From the NCBI RefSeq assembly GCF_003285005.1, contig NZ_QMFA01000003.1, positions 88,970 to 152,969 on the forward strand: DNA of 64,000 nucleotides. Direction: 5' to 3'. Below are positions 1 through 9,255 of this stretch, piece by piece; positions within the stretch are counted from its first letter, which is position 1; each line of letters opens with the position of its first letter. Made by a program: the position numbers and the translations under genes. The stretch is from Paenibacillus sp. YN15 (GTDB lineage Bacteria > Bacillota > Bacilli > Paenibacillales > NBRC-103111). Under the pieces are notes generated by a model. That model was not told where the DNA came from, did no database searches, and saw nothing but the letters and a program-made list of their open reading frames with translations.

Positions 1-2
1 CG

Positions 3-3000
3 GCGGAAGGAGCGGAGCAATACCGGATTTACCTCAATGGCGTGCTGCACGGCCATGCCGATGCCAATGCGCTGCAATACACCGCTGCGGGGCTTGAGAT
101 GGGAAGAAGCTATACAGTCAAGGTGGAGGCGGGAACAGCAGCGGGGGCATGGAGCACGGACGGTCCCTTGGTGACAGCGGCTACACGCGTCACAAAGCTG
201 GTGCAGACCAAGCTGGGCAACATTTTTTACAGCAATGAGCCATTGGTGGTTAAAGTGGAGACAGGGCGGCCTGCCGTGAACTGGAGATTGCTGGATGTAT
301 GGGGCGCGGAAGCGGCCGCAGGCACTGTCAGCGTGCAGAACGGCGAGGGGCTGATCCAGCTTCCTTCCACACTGCTTGGCTACTTCATGCTGGAAGCCTC
401 CGCCGTGCAGGAAGGGCGCACTCCAGTGCCGCTCCAAACCACCCTCACCGTATTATCGCCCTTTCATTCCGGCATGGTGGCTGCGTCGCCCTTCGGGATC
501 AATACCCATGGCTGGAGCACTGAACTGCCGGAGTTGGCTTCACGTGCAGGCATTAAGGATGTCCGGGGCAACTACGAATGGGGCTCGGTGGAAAAGCAAA
601 AGGGGATTTATTCCATTCCTATCTCGGATGAGCATGAAGCGCATATGAATGCCGTGCGGACGCTGTCTCTTGAACAGATCTGGTTGTTCGCCTATACCAA
701 TCCGTTCTATGACAATAACAGCACCCCATACACGGATGAAGGCCGTGAGGGATTTGCCAATTACAGCAAGGCCGTGCTGGACGGATACAACGGTTCCGAT
801 TCCGCTGCACCGGACTATGAGCTGTTCTTGAAGAACGTAGAGGTGTACAATGAGTTCAATATTGCGTTCGGCGACCGGGGAACAGGTCCTGCGGACTCCC
901 GTCCGGAGTATTATTATCCTCTGCTGAAGAAAACCTATGAGACGGTAAAAGCAGCCCACCCGGATGTGCGGGTTGCGGGTATGGCTACGGCAGGAGCGCC
1001 GCTTAGCTGGCTGGAGAGCGTCATGAGGCTGGGCGGTCTGGACTATCTGGACGTTATATCCATACACCCCTATGTATATCCTAAGGCTCCGGAGCAGCTG
1101 ATTTCCACACTCCGGGGCGTGAACCAATTGGTAAGCCGATACAATAACGGACAGACAATGCCGCTCTGGTTATCGGAGCTGGGCTGGCCGACCCATCTGA
1201 CAGCGACGGGTGTCAGTGAGAAGATATCCGCCGATTATTTGGTGCGGAGTATGGTCATTTCGCTGGCCAACGGAGCAGAGAAGATTTACTGGTACGACCT
1301 GATGGACGATGGCACCGACAAGTCGTACAACGAGCATAATTTCGGCCTTGTGCACAACAAAGCCGATTTACTGGGCGCCTATACCCCCAAGCCGTCGTAT
1401 ACCGCCTATGCGGTATTGACCCGTCAATTGGCGGATGCGGTTTATGACGCCGATCTTTCACAGGAGAACGCCTTCTATCAGTATCGCTTCATAAGGGGGG
1501 CCGAGGATATCCGCGTGGCCTGGGCGGTCAATCCCACAACCGTGGCGGTTAGCACCCAAGGACCGGTTGCCGTTGTGGATTTTATGGGCAATGAGAAGGT
1601 CTATACTCCGGTTCAGGGCAAAATTTATCTGACCCTAAGCGGCGAGCCCGTTTATATTCATGGAGACATCGACGGCATGGAGGAGGATGCCACCTTTGTA
1701 TTGACCGGGGAGCCGTCGATTATCCGGGAACAGGGCCAGGTTGTGCTGGGCGTAACCAATCCCGGCCCCCTGCCGCTGTACGGGAGAATCCAGGTTGATG
1801 GGCTCAGCTATCCCTTCGGGGCTCCGGCGGGGGGAGAGGATCAGATCAGCATCTCTATTGCGGGTCGGGATGATGAAGGCACGGTGCAGGTACAGGCTGA
1901 GCTGTATTCCGATTCGGATGAGCCGCTGGGCCGGTTGTATACCGAGGTGGCCTTCAACACACCGTATGCGGTTGAAGTGAAGCCATACCTGCCTCCTGCA
2001 CCGGGAGCAGATCCGCAGCTTCAACTGATGATCCATAACCATGCTTCCACCGCCCCTCTGGTTTTGAACGGCGCCGAATGGGCGTTGGGCGACCGTTCCG
2101 GAACTGTTGCCCAAGAGACGATTCCGCCCTCCGGCACCCTGGTCAAATCGATCCCCTTGCCGGGACTGGCGGAAGCCCATACCTATGCTATGGAGGTCCA
2201 TATCGATCTGGAGGGCTTTGACCGGGTAAACATCAAGGGCGATATTCAGTTCAACCGCGTAGCTTATTATGGCGGAGAGGCGGCGCCTACCGTCATTGAT
2301 TTCTACGAAACCGGGAGCAACAAGCTGAAGGCGGACCAATATACCGGACCGGAGGACCTGAGCGGCACCTTCTCCGTCAGTTGGGACGAGGACAATTTCT
2401 ACCTGGAGGCGGATGTGACCGACGACATATTCCTGACGCCTTTCCCCAGCCAAGAGATGTTCAAGAATGACAGCATTCAGTTTGCGATGACGGAAGGCAT
2501 CCCGGGGATGGGGGAATTCTACTACGAATACGGCCTCTCCATGACGGCGGACGGTCCACAAATTTATTGCTATTCCGCCCCGTCCGGTATTCCCCTGGGG
2601 ATTCACGACAATGGGGATATGGAGCTCACCGTTGCGCGGGATGAAGAAAACAAGCTGACCCGGTACCGGTTGAAGATGCCCTGGCGGGAATTGGAGCCGA
2701 TTCTTCCGGTTGCCGATTCCGTCATCAGCTTCTCCTTTCTGGTGAACGAGAACGATACCGGCCAGCGGGACGGGTTCGTTGAATGGGGCTCGGGAATTGG
2801 CGGGACTAAAGATCCCGGGCTGTACCGCTCTATGCAGCTTATGCCTGCCGGGGAGGCGGCGCAAACGGACAAGACCGCTCTGGCAGAGGCCCTTGCCGCT
2901 GCCGCAGGACTGTCCGAAGCGGACTACACGGTGGAATCGTGGCAGCTCCTTGCTGCGGCGAAGCTTGCAGCCCAGTCTGGGTACGATAGCGCCTCCAGCA

Positions 3001-3875
3001 CGCAGCAGCAGGCCGATGCAGCCGCAGTCGGGCTCCAGGCGGCCATTGCCGCTCTGATGGGCGGCGGCGTGAGTCTGACCGGTCCCGACAGGGTAGGCCC
3101 GGGAGAGGACTTCGCCCTGACTTATGGGCTGCGGGGATTAAGCTTTGCCGTGTACGCCAAGTCGCTGACGGTTCAGTATGATCCGGAGCTTATGGAATAC
3201 ACGGGAGCGGAACCGCTGGCGGAAGGCTTTGCAGTAGTGGGAGAGTCTGCGGAGCCTGGCCGGATTCGTCTACTGGCGGCCAGTACGGGGGCGGATTATC
3301 CTGCCGCCGTCGATGCCCCGCTGCTCAAGCTGCTCTTCCGGGCGCGGGAGACTGCTCAAGCCTCGGATGCCTCCATTGTATTGTCAGGCATTGTCGTGGC
3401 CGATGAGAACGGGGAGGAATACGGGCTTCACGGCGGTCCGGCCAAGGTGATCCGCATTGAAGGAGCAGCGACAGACAAGTCGGCGCTGCTGGCGGTCATC
3501 GCTTTGGCTCAAGCGGAGCTGGGCAAAGCCAGGATTCTCGATCCTGCGCACCCGCGTTTCGGCTATTATCCGGAGGCAGCCGTGACGGCGCTCCGCTCAG
3601 CGCTGGAGGCGGCTGAAGCCGCAAGCGGGCTGCCGGACGCCGGTCAGGAGCAGGTTGACACCGCAGCGAATGGGCTGGAGGAGGCAATGACTGGATTTGC
3701 CGCTGCGGCCAATGTTTCGGCTGCCAGCATCGGCGATTTGGCGCCGATTGCCGTTCACTATGATCTGACGGGGGAATCGCCCCTGTGGTCCGTTTACCGG
3801 ATATATGATCTCAACGGCGACGGTGTGCTGAACATTGCGGACCTGTCGGCAATGGCGCTTAAGATTTTGCCGTAG
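3..3875 (+). CDS. Multidomain secreted glycoside hydrolase with CBM9-like, cohesin-like and dockerin domains (5' partial)
   Basis: The frame is open to the left edge, so the true start and signal peptide lie outside; the first in-window GTG (42) falls inside a fibronectin-III-like domain and is not the start. Order by position: FN3 end (to about 180); a clan-A (beta/alpha)8 catalytic domain (about 480-1500) with the likely acid/base Glu in VEVYNEFN (codon 852) and nucleophile Glu in LSELGWPT (codon 1176), resembling GH39/GH5 relatives; beta-sandwich region; CBM9-like domain (about 2270-2850); a FIVAR-like helical segment; a cohesin-like domain (about 3070-3450); a second helical segment; and a C-terminal dockerin (about 3730-3875) with one clear calcium loop, DLNGDGVLNIAD. 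The first dockerin loop is degenerate. Exact substrate unknown. It lies 75 nt upstream of a cohesin-SLH gene, suggesting surface attachment. Confidence 0.85.
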   Translation, partial: AEGAEQYRIYLNGVLHGHADANALQYTAAGLEMGRSYTVKVEAGTAAGAWSTDGPLVTAATRVTKLVQTKLGNIFYSNEPLVVKVETGRPAVNWRLLDVWGAEAAAGTVSVQNGEGLIQLPSTLLGYFMLEASAVQEGRTPVPLQTTLTVLSPFHSGMVAASPFGINTHGWSTELPELASRAGIKDVRGNYEWGSVEKQKGIYSIPISDEHEAHMNAVRTLSLEQIWLFAYTNPFYDNNSTPYTDEGREGFANYSKAVLDGYNGSDSAAPDYELFLKNVEVYNEFNIAFGDRGTGPADSRPEYYYPLLKKTYETVKAAHPDVRVAGMATAGAPLSWLESVMRLGGLDYLDVISIHPYVYPKAPEQLISTLRGVNQLVSRYNNGQTMPLWLSELGWPTHLTATGVSEKISADYLVRSMVISLANGAEKIYWYDLMDDGTDKSYNEHNFGLVHNKADLLGAYTPKPSYTAYAVLTRQLADAVYDADLSQENAFYQYRFIRGAEDIRVAWAVNPTTVAVSTQGPVAVVDFMGNEKVYTPVQGKIYLTLSGEPVYIHGDIDGMEEDATFVLTGEPSIIREQGQVVLGVTNPGPLPLYGRIQVDGLSYPFGAPAGGEDQISISIAGRDDEGTVQVQAELYSDSDEPLGRLYTEVAFNTPYAVEVKPYLPPAPGADPQLQLMIHNHASTAPLVLNGAEWALGDRSGTVAQETIPPSGTLVKSIPLPGLAEAHTYAMEVHIDLEGFDRVNIKGDIQFNRVAYYGGEAAPTVIDFYETGSNKLKADQYTGPEDLSGTFSVSWDEDNFYLEADVTDDIFLTPFPSQEMFKNDSIQFAMTEGIPGMGEFYYEYGLSMTADGPQIYCYSAPSGIPLGIHDNGDMELTVARDEENKLTRYRLKMPWRELEPILPVADSVISFSFLVNENDTGQRDGFVEWGSGIGGTKDPGLYRSMQLMPAGEAAQTDKTALAEALAAAAGLSEADYTVESWQLLAAAKLAAQSGYDSASSTQQQADAAAVGLQAAIAALMGGGVSLTGPDRVGPGEDFALTYGLRGLSFAVYAKSLTVQYDPELMEYTGAEPLAEGFAVVGESAEPGRIRLLAASTGADYPAAVDAPLLKLLFRARETAQASDASIVLSGIVVADENGEEYGLHGGPAKVIRIEGAATDKSALLAVIALAQAELGKARILDPAHPRFGYYPEAAVTALRSALEAAEAASGLPDAGQEQVDTAANGLEEAMTGFAAAANVSAASIGDLAPIAVHYDLTGESPLWSVYRIYDLNGDGVLNIADLSAMALKILP

Positions 3876-3887
3876 CCATTGGCTGAT

Positions 3888-3927
3888 GGACGGAAGGGAG
3901 GCGCAGGCCTTTCTTCCGTCCGCTTTT
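3888..3927 (+). terminator. Intergenic hairpin with short T-run
   Basis: GGACGGAAG (3888-3896) pairs with CTTCCGTCC (3913-3921), followed by GCTTTT. It lies between the dockerin gene and the cohesin-SLH gene, so it may partly terminate transcription and set the ratio of the two proteins. Confidence 0.5.
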
Positions 3928-3950
3928 CATCAGAAAGGAGCATCTACTGC

Positions 3951-5681
3951 ATGATACGCAAATTAAAAGGTTGCTTCATCGCTGTGCTTCTCCTGCTTCA
4001 GGCTTGGCCTGTCACAGCATCTGCCGCCGGGGGCGATATGATCTGTCTCACGGCTGCAAAACAGACTGTGCAGCCGGGGGAACTACTGACGGTTGCCGTG
4101 GAGGGCCAGCGTCTGTCCAATTTGTATGGGGCCGAAATCCGGCTTGCTTATGATTCCGGCAAGCTCAGGTTCAAGAGCGCCCAACGAAGGGTAAGCGGCG
4201 GCGCCATTTATGAAGTGAAGCCTATGGTCACGGAGGGAGGCCTGGTGTTGGCGTTTACCCGGACCGGCAGAAATACGCCGGGGCTGACGGGGGATATGCC
4301 GCTGTACGAGCTATCCTTCGAGGCTATCGCCACTGGCTCTGCCGCAGTATCGCTTACCTCCGCCACTCTGGTGGACGATCAGGCGGCAAGCCGCAGCGCC
4401 GCTTTGGGAGAGGGCGTATCTGTGGATATCCGCTATGCTTCCTCTTCCGGGGAATCGACGCCGTCTCCTGTTCCGACGCCAACCCCTGCTCCGGGTTCAA
4501 CCCCGTCGGGCAGTCCCGGCATATTCATTGTAGAAGCGGCGGCACAGTCCTCTGCCGAGGGGGTCAAGGCTGTGGCGGAGCTTGGTGCAGCGTTGGACAG
4601 CAAGGGAACGGAGAGCATCCGAGTTGTGGTGTCTGCGCCTCCGGAGACGGTTCAGATGCAGGTGCAGTTGCCTGTCAGGCAGGTGCTGGCGGCTTTTGGC
4701 AGCAGGATTCAAACTATAGAAATTGACACCGGCTTGGTCCAGGTTATGCTTCATCCCGGCTTGGTCACTCATCTGAGCGGTTCTCCGGCGGAGGGCCTGG
4801 TGCTTGCCGTGGCGAAGGCGGATGCCGGCAGCCTGTCGGCGGCAGTGCGGGAAAAGCTTAACGGCCAAAGCATCCTCTACGGTTTCAGCCTGAGCGTTGG
4901 CGGACAGGCCATAGGCAAGCTGGGGAACGGGGAGATAACGGTCAATCTCCCGTACCGCCTGAAAGGCGGGGAAACTCCCCATCAGGTGGTGGTTTATGAT
5001 TTATCCCGCAGCAGCGACGCTCCTGCGGCAATCAAAAACAGCAGATATAACCCGGAAACGGGAATGGTCGTCTTTAAGCCGGCGGAGCACTTCGGCCAAT
5101 ATGCCGCCGTGTACGCCAACATCATCTTCCAGGATATGGCGGATGCGGCTTGGGCCAAGGAATATGTAGAGACCTTGGCGGCCCGGGAGGTTATTCGCGG
5201 AGTGGGGGATAACCGGTTCGATCCCCATAGCCGGGTAACGCGGGCCCAATTTGTCACAATGCTTATGGAAGCCGCCGGTCCGGACGGCGGGGCAGGCTCA
5301 CGGGAGGCCGCCTCCCCATTCCGCGATATGGAAGACGGCCAATGGTATTCCCGCGCAATCGCCACCGCGGGGGAACTGGGAATCATCCAGGGCAGGGAGG
5401 ACGGAACCTTCGGGCCCAATGACGGGATAAGCAGACAGGATATGGCGGTTATGCTTTACCGCACGGCCATGCTGCTTCGGGTTGAAGGGGTTTCCCGGAT
5501 AGAGGACGCTCCATCCTTCGCCGATGGGGAAGACATCGCCGGATATGCCGCAGAGGCCGTTGCCGCCATGGAAGCTTCCGGCATTATGGACGGATTTGAG
5601 CATAAACGTTTTTTGCCGCAGGAGCCATCCACCCGGGCCCAGGCCGCAGCGGTCGTATTCCGTTTTTACATGAAGCTGTAG
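3951..5681 (+). CDS. Cohesin-domain cell-surface anchor with three SLH domains
   Basis: 576 aa. The ATG at 3951 is chosen because AGAAAGGAG (3932-3940) precedes it by 10 nt and it begins a signal peptide (MIRKLKG, hydrophobic LLLLLQ core, cleavage near ASA). Residues about 27-160 resemble a type I cohesin (beta-sandwich opening with TVQPGELLTVAV). A Pro/Thr/Ser linker follows (PVPTPTPAPGS), then an extracellular beta domain common in SLH proteins, then three SLH repeats (about 390-576) each with the FxDxxxxWA and G-x-F-x-P-x-x-x-x-x-R patterns. SLH domains bind pyruvylated secondary cell-wall polymer. With the upstream dockerin-bearing hydrolase this gives a possible minimal scaffold: cohesin captures dockerin, SLH holds the wall. 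Cohesin-dockerin specificity is inferred only. Confidence 0.85.
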   Translation: MIRKLKGCFIAVLLLLQAWPVTASAAGGDMICLTAAKQTVQPGELLTVAVEGQRLSNLYGAEIRLAYDSGKLRFKSAQRRVSGGAIYEVKPMVTEGGLVLAFTRTGRNTPGLTGDMPLYELSFEAIATGSAAVSLTSATLVDDQAASRSAALGEGVSVDIRYASSSGESTPSPVPTPTPAPGSTPSGSPGIFIVEAAAQSSAEGVKAVAELGAALDSKGTESIRVVVSAPPETVQMQVQLPVRQVLAAFGSRIQTIEIDTGLVQVMLHPGLVTHLSGSPAEGLVLAVAKADAGSLSAAVREKLNGQSILYGFSLSVGGQAIGKLGNGEITVNLPYRLKGGETPHQVVVYDLSRSSDAPAAIKNSRYNPETGMVVFKPAEHFGQYAAVYANIIFQDMADAAWAKEYVETLAAREVIRGVGDNRFDPHSRVTRAQFVTMLMEAAGPDGGAGSREAASPFRDMEDGQWYSRAIATAGELGIIQGREDGTFGPNDGISRQDMAVMLYRTAMLLRVEGVSRIEDAPSFADGEDIAGYAAEAVAAMEASGIMDGFEHKRFLPQEPSTRAQAAAVVFRFYMKL

Positions 5682-5690
5682 AAGAAACGA

Positions 5691-5725
5691 AGGCGTCTCC
5701 CGCAGAACAGGGGACGCCTTTTTTT
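5691..5725 (+). terminator. Rho-independent terminator
   Basis: AGGCGTC(T)CC pairs with GG(G)GACGCCT across a short loop and is followed by seven or more T. It closes the hydrolase/anchor operon. Confidence 0.85.
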
Positions 5726-5837
5726 CGATACGCCAAACATGCCGCGGAATCCGGCAAGGAGATTAAATTCGTTGAAAAGATCACTAATATTGTTCCTTCA
5801 AATCGTTGCGGTTTTACACTAAAATGGTTGAATGGCA

Positions 5838-5846
5838 TGATATAAT
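5838..5846 (+). promoter_or_regulatory. Extended -10 promoter of the YesM/YesN pair
   Basis: TGATATAAT (TGn plus perfect TATAAT at 5841-5846) lies 32 nt upstream of the kinase start. No good -35 is visible at 16-18 nt, consistent with an extended -10 promoter. Confidence 0.5.
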
Positions 5847-5878
5847 GCGGTAATGGACAGACAGGAGGCATCTCAGCC

Positions 5879-7627
5879 ATGAAACGAAGATTATCGGGTT
5901 GGTTTCCGCAAAAAATCAAATACCGCTTTTTTGTCTCGTTTCTATTATTCATCCTGCTCCCAGCCGCTGCAATGGTTTTTTACTATTTCAATGCACTGGA
6001 AAGCTCATTGAAGGAGAACATAAGCGCACAAAGCGCCACACAGTTGAATTATATGAAGGAAAGCCTGGAAAACACCCGATTTGGGCTTTTTGCCCAATCC
6101 CTTGTGTTAAGCAAGGACAAGACGCTGCTTTCCACGCTGCGGGATGATTCGGCTGACTCGGAGAAGCGCAGGCTGGCCGTAACGGAGCATCTGTTGGAAA
6201 ACCGCTTGGCGGACGGAATTTCCCCGTTCCTGTCGCATGTGTATTATACCCTGATCGACCACCGCCACCGGGAAGTCCATTCCACATTGGCAGGCCAGAT
6301 GAACTATTCGGACTTCAGCGGGGAAGAGCGGTGGAGGAATCACGAGGAGCTTCAATGGGCCGCCGAGGGGGCGGGTTCAACGATGAATAACAGGCTTAAG
6401 AAAATGTATACGCTTACGGTTGAACTGGCTCAACCGGACGGCAGCCTGGACGGCCATCTGCTCATCAGCTTCGATTACATGGAATGGATGAACTCCTTGC
6501 GGAGGTTTTTCACCATCAGGCAGGATTATTTCATTGTCGATCAATCGGGAAGCATTGTCATGGAGACGAGTCCGGATGTCTCCCTTTCCGTGAGAGATAT
6601 CGGGATTGTGCGGGCGAGAAGCAACGTTATGGAAAGCTTCTGGACCAATGGCCAGGACCTGCTGAATGCGGTCTACCTGCCCTCGTATAAATGGCACCTG
6701 GTAAACCGGTTTCCGCTTGACACTTTTTTCGGAGATATCGATCAAGCCAAACGAAGGCTGGTTTGCATTCTTGTGTTATTTTCCCTGCTGTTTATTTTCA
6801 TAACCTTCGTCATCTCCCACCGGATTACAAGGCCGCTGCAGCTTCTGCAGCATCATATGTCCATTATCGTAGGCAACCGCTTTAAGTCCGCATTGCCCGA
6901 GAAGATCGGCCCCGGCGAGGTTCGTGAATTGGGGATCACCTTTAACCGGATGATTGCCGATATCCGAAGCTTGATCCATAAGCTGAAGGTGGAGGAGCGG
7001 GAGAAGGAAGCGTCCCGGTTCCAAATGCTGCTGGCCCAGATGAATCCCCACTTCCTGCTCAATACGCTGAATGCCATCAAATGGACTGCCCTTGGACACA
7101 AGGATTCCGAAATCGCGGAAATCTGCGTCAGTCTCGGCGAGCTGCTGGAAGCAAGCTTGAATGTGCAGACTGACTTGATCCATCTTCATGAGGAATTAAC
7201 TCTGGTGCAGGCCCATGTACGGATTCAGAACTTCCGGTTTGACAGCAACATTGCCGTCCATTACGAATATGACGACTCTCTCCGGTATGCGCTGGTGCCC
7301 AAGCTGAGCCTGCAGCCCTTGGTAGAAAATTCGTTCTATCACGGGTTTACCCAAATGCAGGAGCAAGGCTGCATTACCATTCGGGTGTACGCCGAGGACC
7401 GTTTCCTGCTGATGGAGGTGACGGATAATGGAATCGGCCTGGAGGCGTCGGCCAACAACCGGCCGCTCCGCCAAAGCAAGGGAATCGGCATCGGCAATCT
7501 CCGGGAGCGGCTGCAACTGCTGTTTAAATCCGACGGCCAACTGGAAATGCTCCCGCTGGATAATGGAACGCTTGTCCGCCTGAAATTCCCGCTGCTGCTT
7601 TCGGACCCATACCAGAAGGGAGAATGA
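5879..7627 (+). CDS. YesM-type sensor histidine kinase
   Basis: 582 aa. ATG preceded by ACAGGAGG. A membrane segment at about residues 14-37 and another at about 288-310 flank an extracellular sensor region; a HAMP linker follows. The His_kinase-type dimerisation motif QMNPHFLLNTLNAIKW places the phosphoacceptor at His391; the ATP-binding part shows PLVENSFYHG (N box), DNGIGLE and GIGIGNLRERL. This family senses extracellular or lipoprotein-bound sugars and phosphorylates a YesN-type partner, which is the next gene (4 nt gap). Location beside an ABC sugar importer and a secreted hydrolase suggests it reports oligosaccharide availability; the ligand cannot be read from sequence. Confidence 0.92.
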   Translation: MKRRLSGWFPQKIKYRFFVSFLLFILLPAAAMVFYYFNALESSLKENISAQSATQLNYMKESLENTRFGLFAQSLVLSKDKTLLSTLRDDSADSEKRRLAVTEHLLENRLADGISPFLSHVYYTLIDHRHREVHSTLAGQMNYSDFSGEERWRNHEELQWAAEGAGSTMNNRLKKMYTLTVELAQPDGSLDGHLLISFDYMEWMNSLRRFFTIRQDYFIVDQSGSIVMETSPDVSLSVRDIGIVRARSNVMESFWTNGQDLLNAVYLPSYKWHLVNRFPLDTFFGDIDQAKRRLVCILVLFSLLFIFITFVISHRITRPLQLLQHHMSIIVGNRFKSALPEKIGPGEVRELGITFNRMIADIRSLIHKLKVEEREKEASRFQMLLAQMNPHFLLNTLNAIKWTALGHKDSEIAEICVSLGELLEASLNVQTDLIHLHEELTLVQAHVRIQNFRFDSNIAVHYEYDDSLRYALVPKLSLQPLVENSFYHGFTQMQEQGCITIRVYAEDRFLLMEVTDNGIGLEASANNRPLRQSKGIGIGNLRERLQLLFKSDGQLEMLPLDNGTLVRLKFPLLLSDPYQKGE

Positions 7628-7631
7628 TCTC

Positions 7632-9146
7632 ATGTGGAAAGTACTATTGGTTGAAGATGAGACCCGCGTCCGGCGAATGATTAAGGAATTTGTCAATTGG
7701 GAGGAAATGGGGTTTGTAATTGCAGGGGAGGCCGCCAACGGGATCGAAGCGTTGGCGGCCATTCATGAGCATTCCCCGCATTTTATCCTGTGCGATATCA
7801 TGATGCCGCTTATGGATGGCATTGAATTGCTCCAGAAGTCCCGTGAGATGGGCTTTGAGGGCCCTTTCGTCATGCTGACCTGCATGAATGAGTTTGAATT
7901 GGCCAGGCAAGCCATTGAGTATGGAGCGACAGGCTATGTATTGAAGCTTTCGCTTAACGTCGATACGATCCGTGACATGCTGGCGAAGGTTCAGCGGGAG
8001 CTAAGCAAACCCGCCATACCGGCCCGGCAGATTACCTACCGTGAATTTGAATTGCTGTACCGGTATATGTGGAGGCAGATACACGGGATTGATGATGCGG
8101 AGCCGGAGATGAAGGCCTTGCAGGAGCGCATTGCCGCCAGCGGCTTCACTCATACGGCCTTATGCGTTGTTCTGCACGGGGCCCATCGGATTGATGAGAG
8201 CAGTCTGATGCAATCCGGGCTGCTGCCTTCCATGGAGTCTCCTGTCATCCATAAATTTGGAGTGCATGGCTGCACCGCGTTTTTCTCATGGCTCCCCCGT
8301 TCCGAGGATTTGACTCCATGCCGACCGGAAGTGTATTCCGCTTTTCCGTACTCGGCGGTATATGCCTCTTCTGTCCATTTATCCGATCTGGAGTCTGCCT
8401 GGGGTGAGATGATTAAGCTGTTGGAGGCTTCCTGGTATGAAGGGACCCGAAGAGCCGTTGCCTATTCACCCAAGGGCCCAATCGGCCAAGCGGCGGAAAT
8501 ATCCGCACAGTCGCTGTGGAATATGGAGCGCGATCTGTTGCAGACGTTTGAACGCCGGGATAGGCTCAATTGCACCCATCTGTTAGCGGCCATGTTCGGC
8601 GGGATGAAGCAAAAACAGATGATGATGACCGTCGTTATGGAGACGGCTGAGCGTCTGGACGAGATGTTTGCCCGTATTACGGGAGAGGCCAGAAGCCGGA
8701 ACGGGGATTGGCTGGCCGTGGCAAGCCATGAGGAGCTCCGCCGTGCCTTGGAAGAACGAATCGGATGTTGGCTCAAAGGATGGAGGCAGCCGTCCTCCCT
8801 GCCCTCCAGCCATCCCGAAATCAACCGGATTGTGGATTATATCAACGGCAACTGCCACAAGGAAATCACGCTGAAATCCATGGCGGAATACGTCTCCCTG
8901 GATGAGTATTATTTAAGCGGCCTGTTCAAAAAGAAGATGGGATGTACCTTAATCCATTATTTGCATAAGGTGAGGATTGAGCAGGCCCGGTTTTATTTGC
9001 TGCAATCCACCTTAACAATCGGGGAAATCGCGGAAAGAGTCGGCTTTGCCAATCTCACCTATTTTGTGAAAATATTCAAGAGATGGATGCAACAAACACC
9101 CGGCGAGTACAGGAAGACGAGTATGAATCATGAATCAATCCATTAA
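7632..9146 (+). CDS. YesN-type response regulator (REC plus AraC HTH)
   Basis: 504 aa, ATG 4 nt after the kinase stop. An N-terminal receiver domain carries the acidic pair VEDE near residues 7-10 and the phosphoacceptor Asp55 in CDIMMPLMDG. A middle region of unknown fold precedes a C-terminal AraC/XylS DNA-binding domain (about residues 397-497) with two helix-turn-helix units; the second contains IGEIAERVGFANLTYFVKIF and ends in PGEYRK, as usual for the family. It is the cognate partner of the upstream kinase and most likely activates the ABC importer that starts 110 nt downstream. Confidence 0.92.
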   Translation: MWKVLLVEDETRVRRMIKEFVNWEEMGFVIAGEAANGIEALAAIHEHSPHFILCDIMMPLMDGIELLQKSREMGFEGPFVMLTCMNEFELARQAIEYGATGYVLKLSLNVDTIRDMLAKVQRELSKPAIPARQITYREFELLYRYMWRQIHGIDDAEPEMKALQERIAASGFTHTALCVVLHGAHRIDESSLMQSGLLPSMESPVIHKFGVHGCTAFFSWLPRSEDLTPCRPEVYSAFPYSAVYASSVHLSDLESAWGEMIKLLEASWYEGTRRAVAYSPKGPIGQAAEISAQSLWNMERDLLQTFERRDRLNCTHLLAAMFGGMKQKQMMMTVVMETAERLDEMFARITGEARSRNGDWLAVASHEELRRALEERIGCWLKGWRQPSSLPSSHPEINRIVDYINGNCHKEITLKSMAEYVSLDEYYLSGLFKKKMGCTLIHYLHKVRIEQARFYLLQSTLTIGEIAERVGFANLTYFVKIFKRWMQQTPGEYRKTSMNHESIH

Positions 9147-9255
9147 ATTTGTATGATAGGACACTAAATATGATTCTTATCCCCTCGACCGCCGGATGCT
9201 ACTATTAGAGTGCAAACAAAACATAGAGAGAGCAAGGAAGGAGTGAGTGCGAAAT

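Noticed and set aside
1635-2864. 409-codon antisense frame in the hydrolase gene
   Set aside because: No ribosome site or recognisable domain, and the plus strand codes a coherent CBM9-like region.
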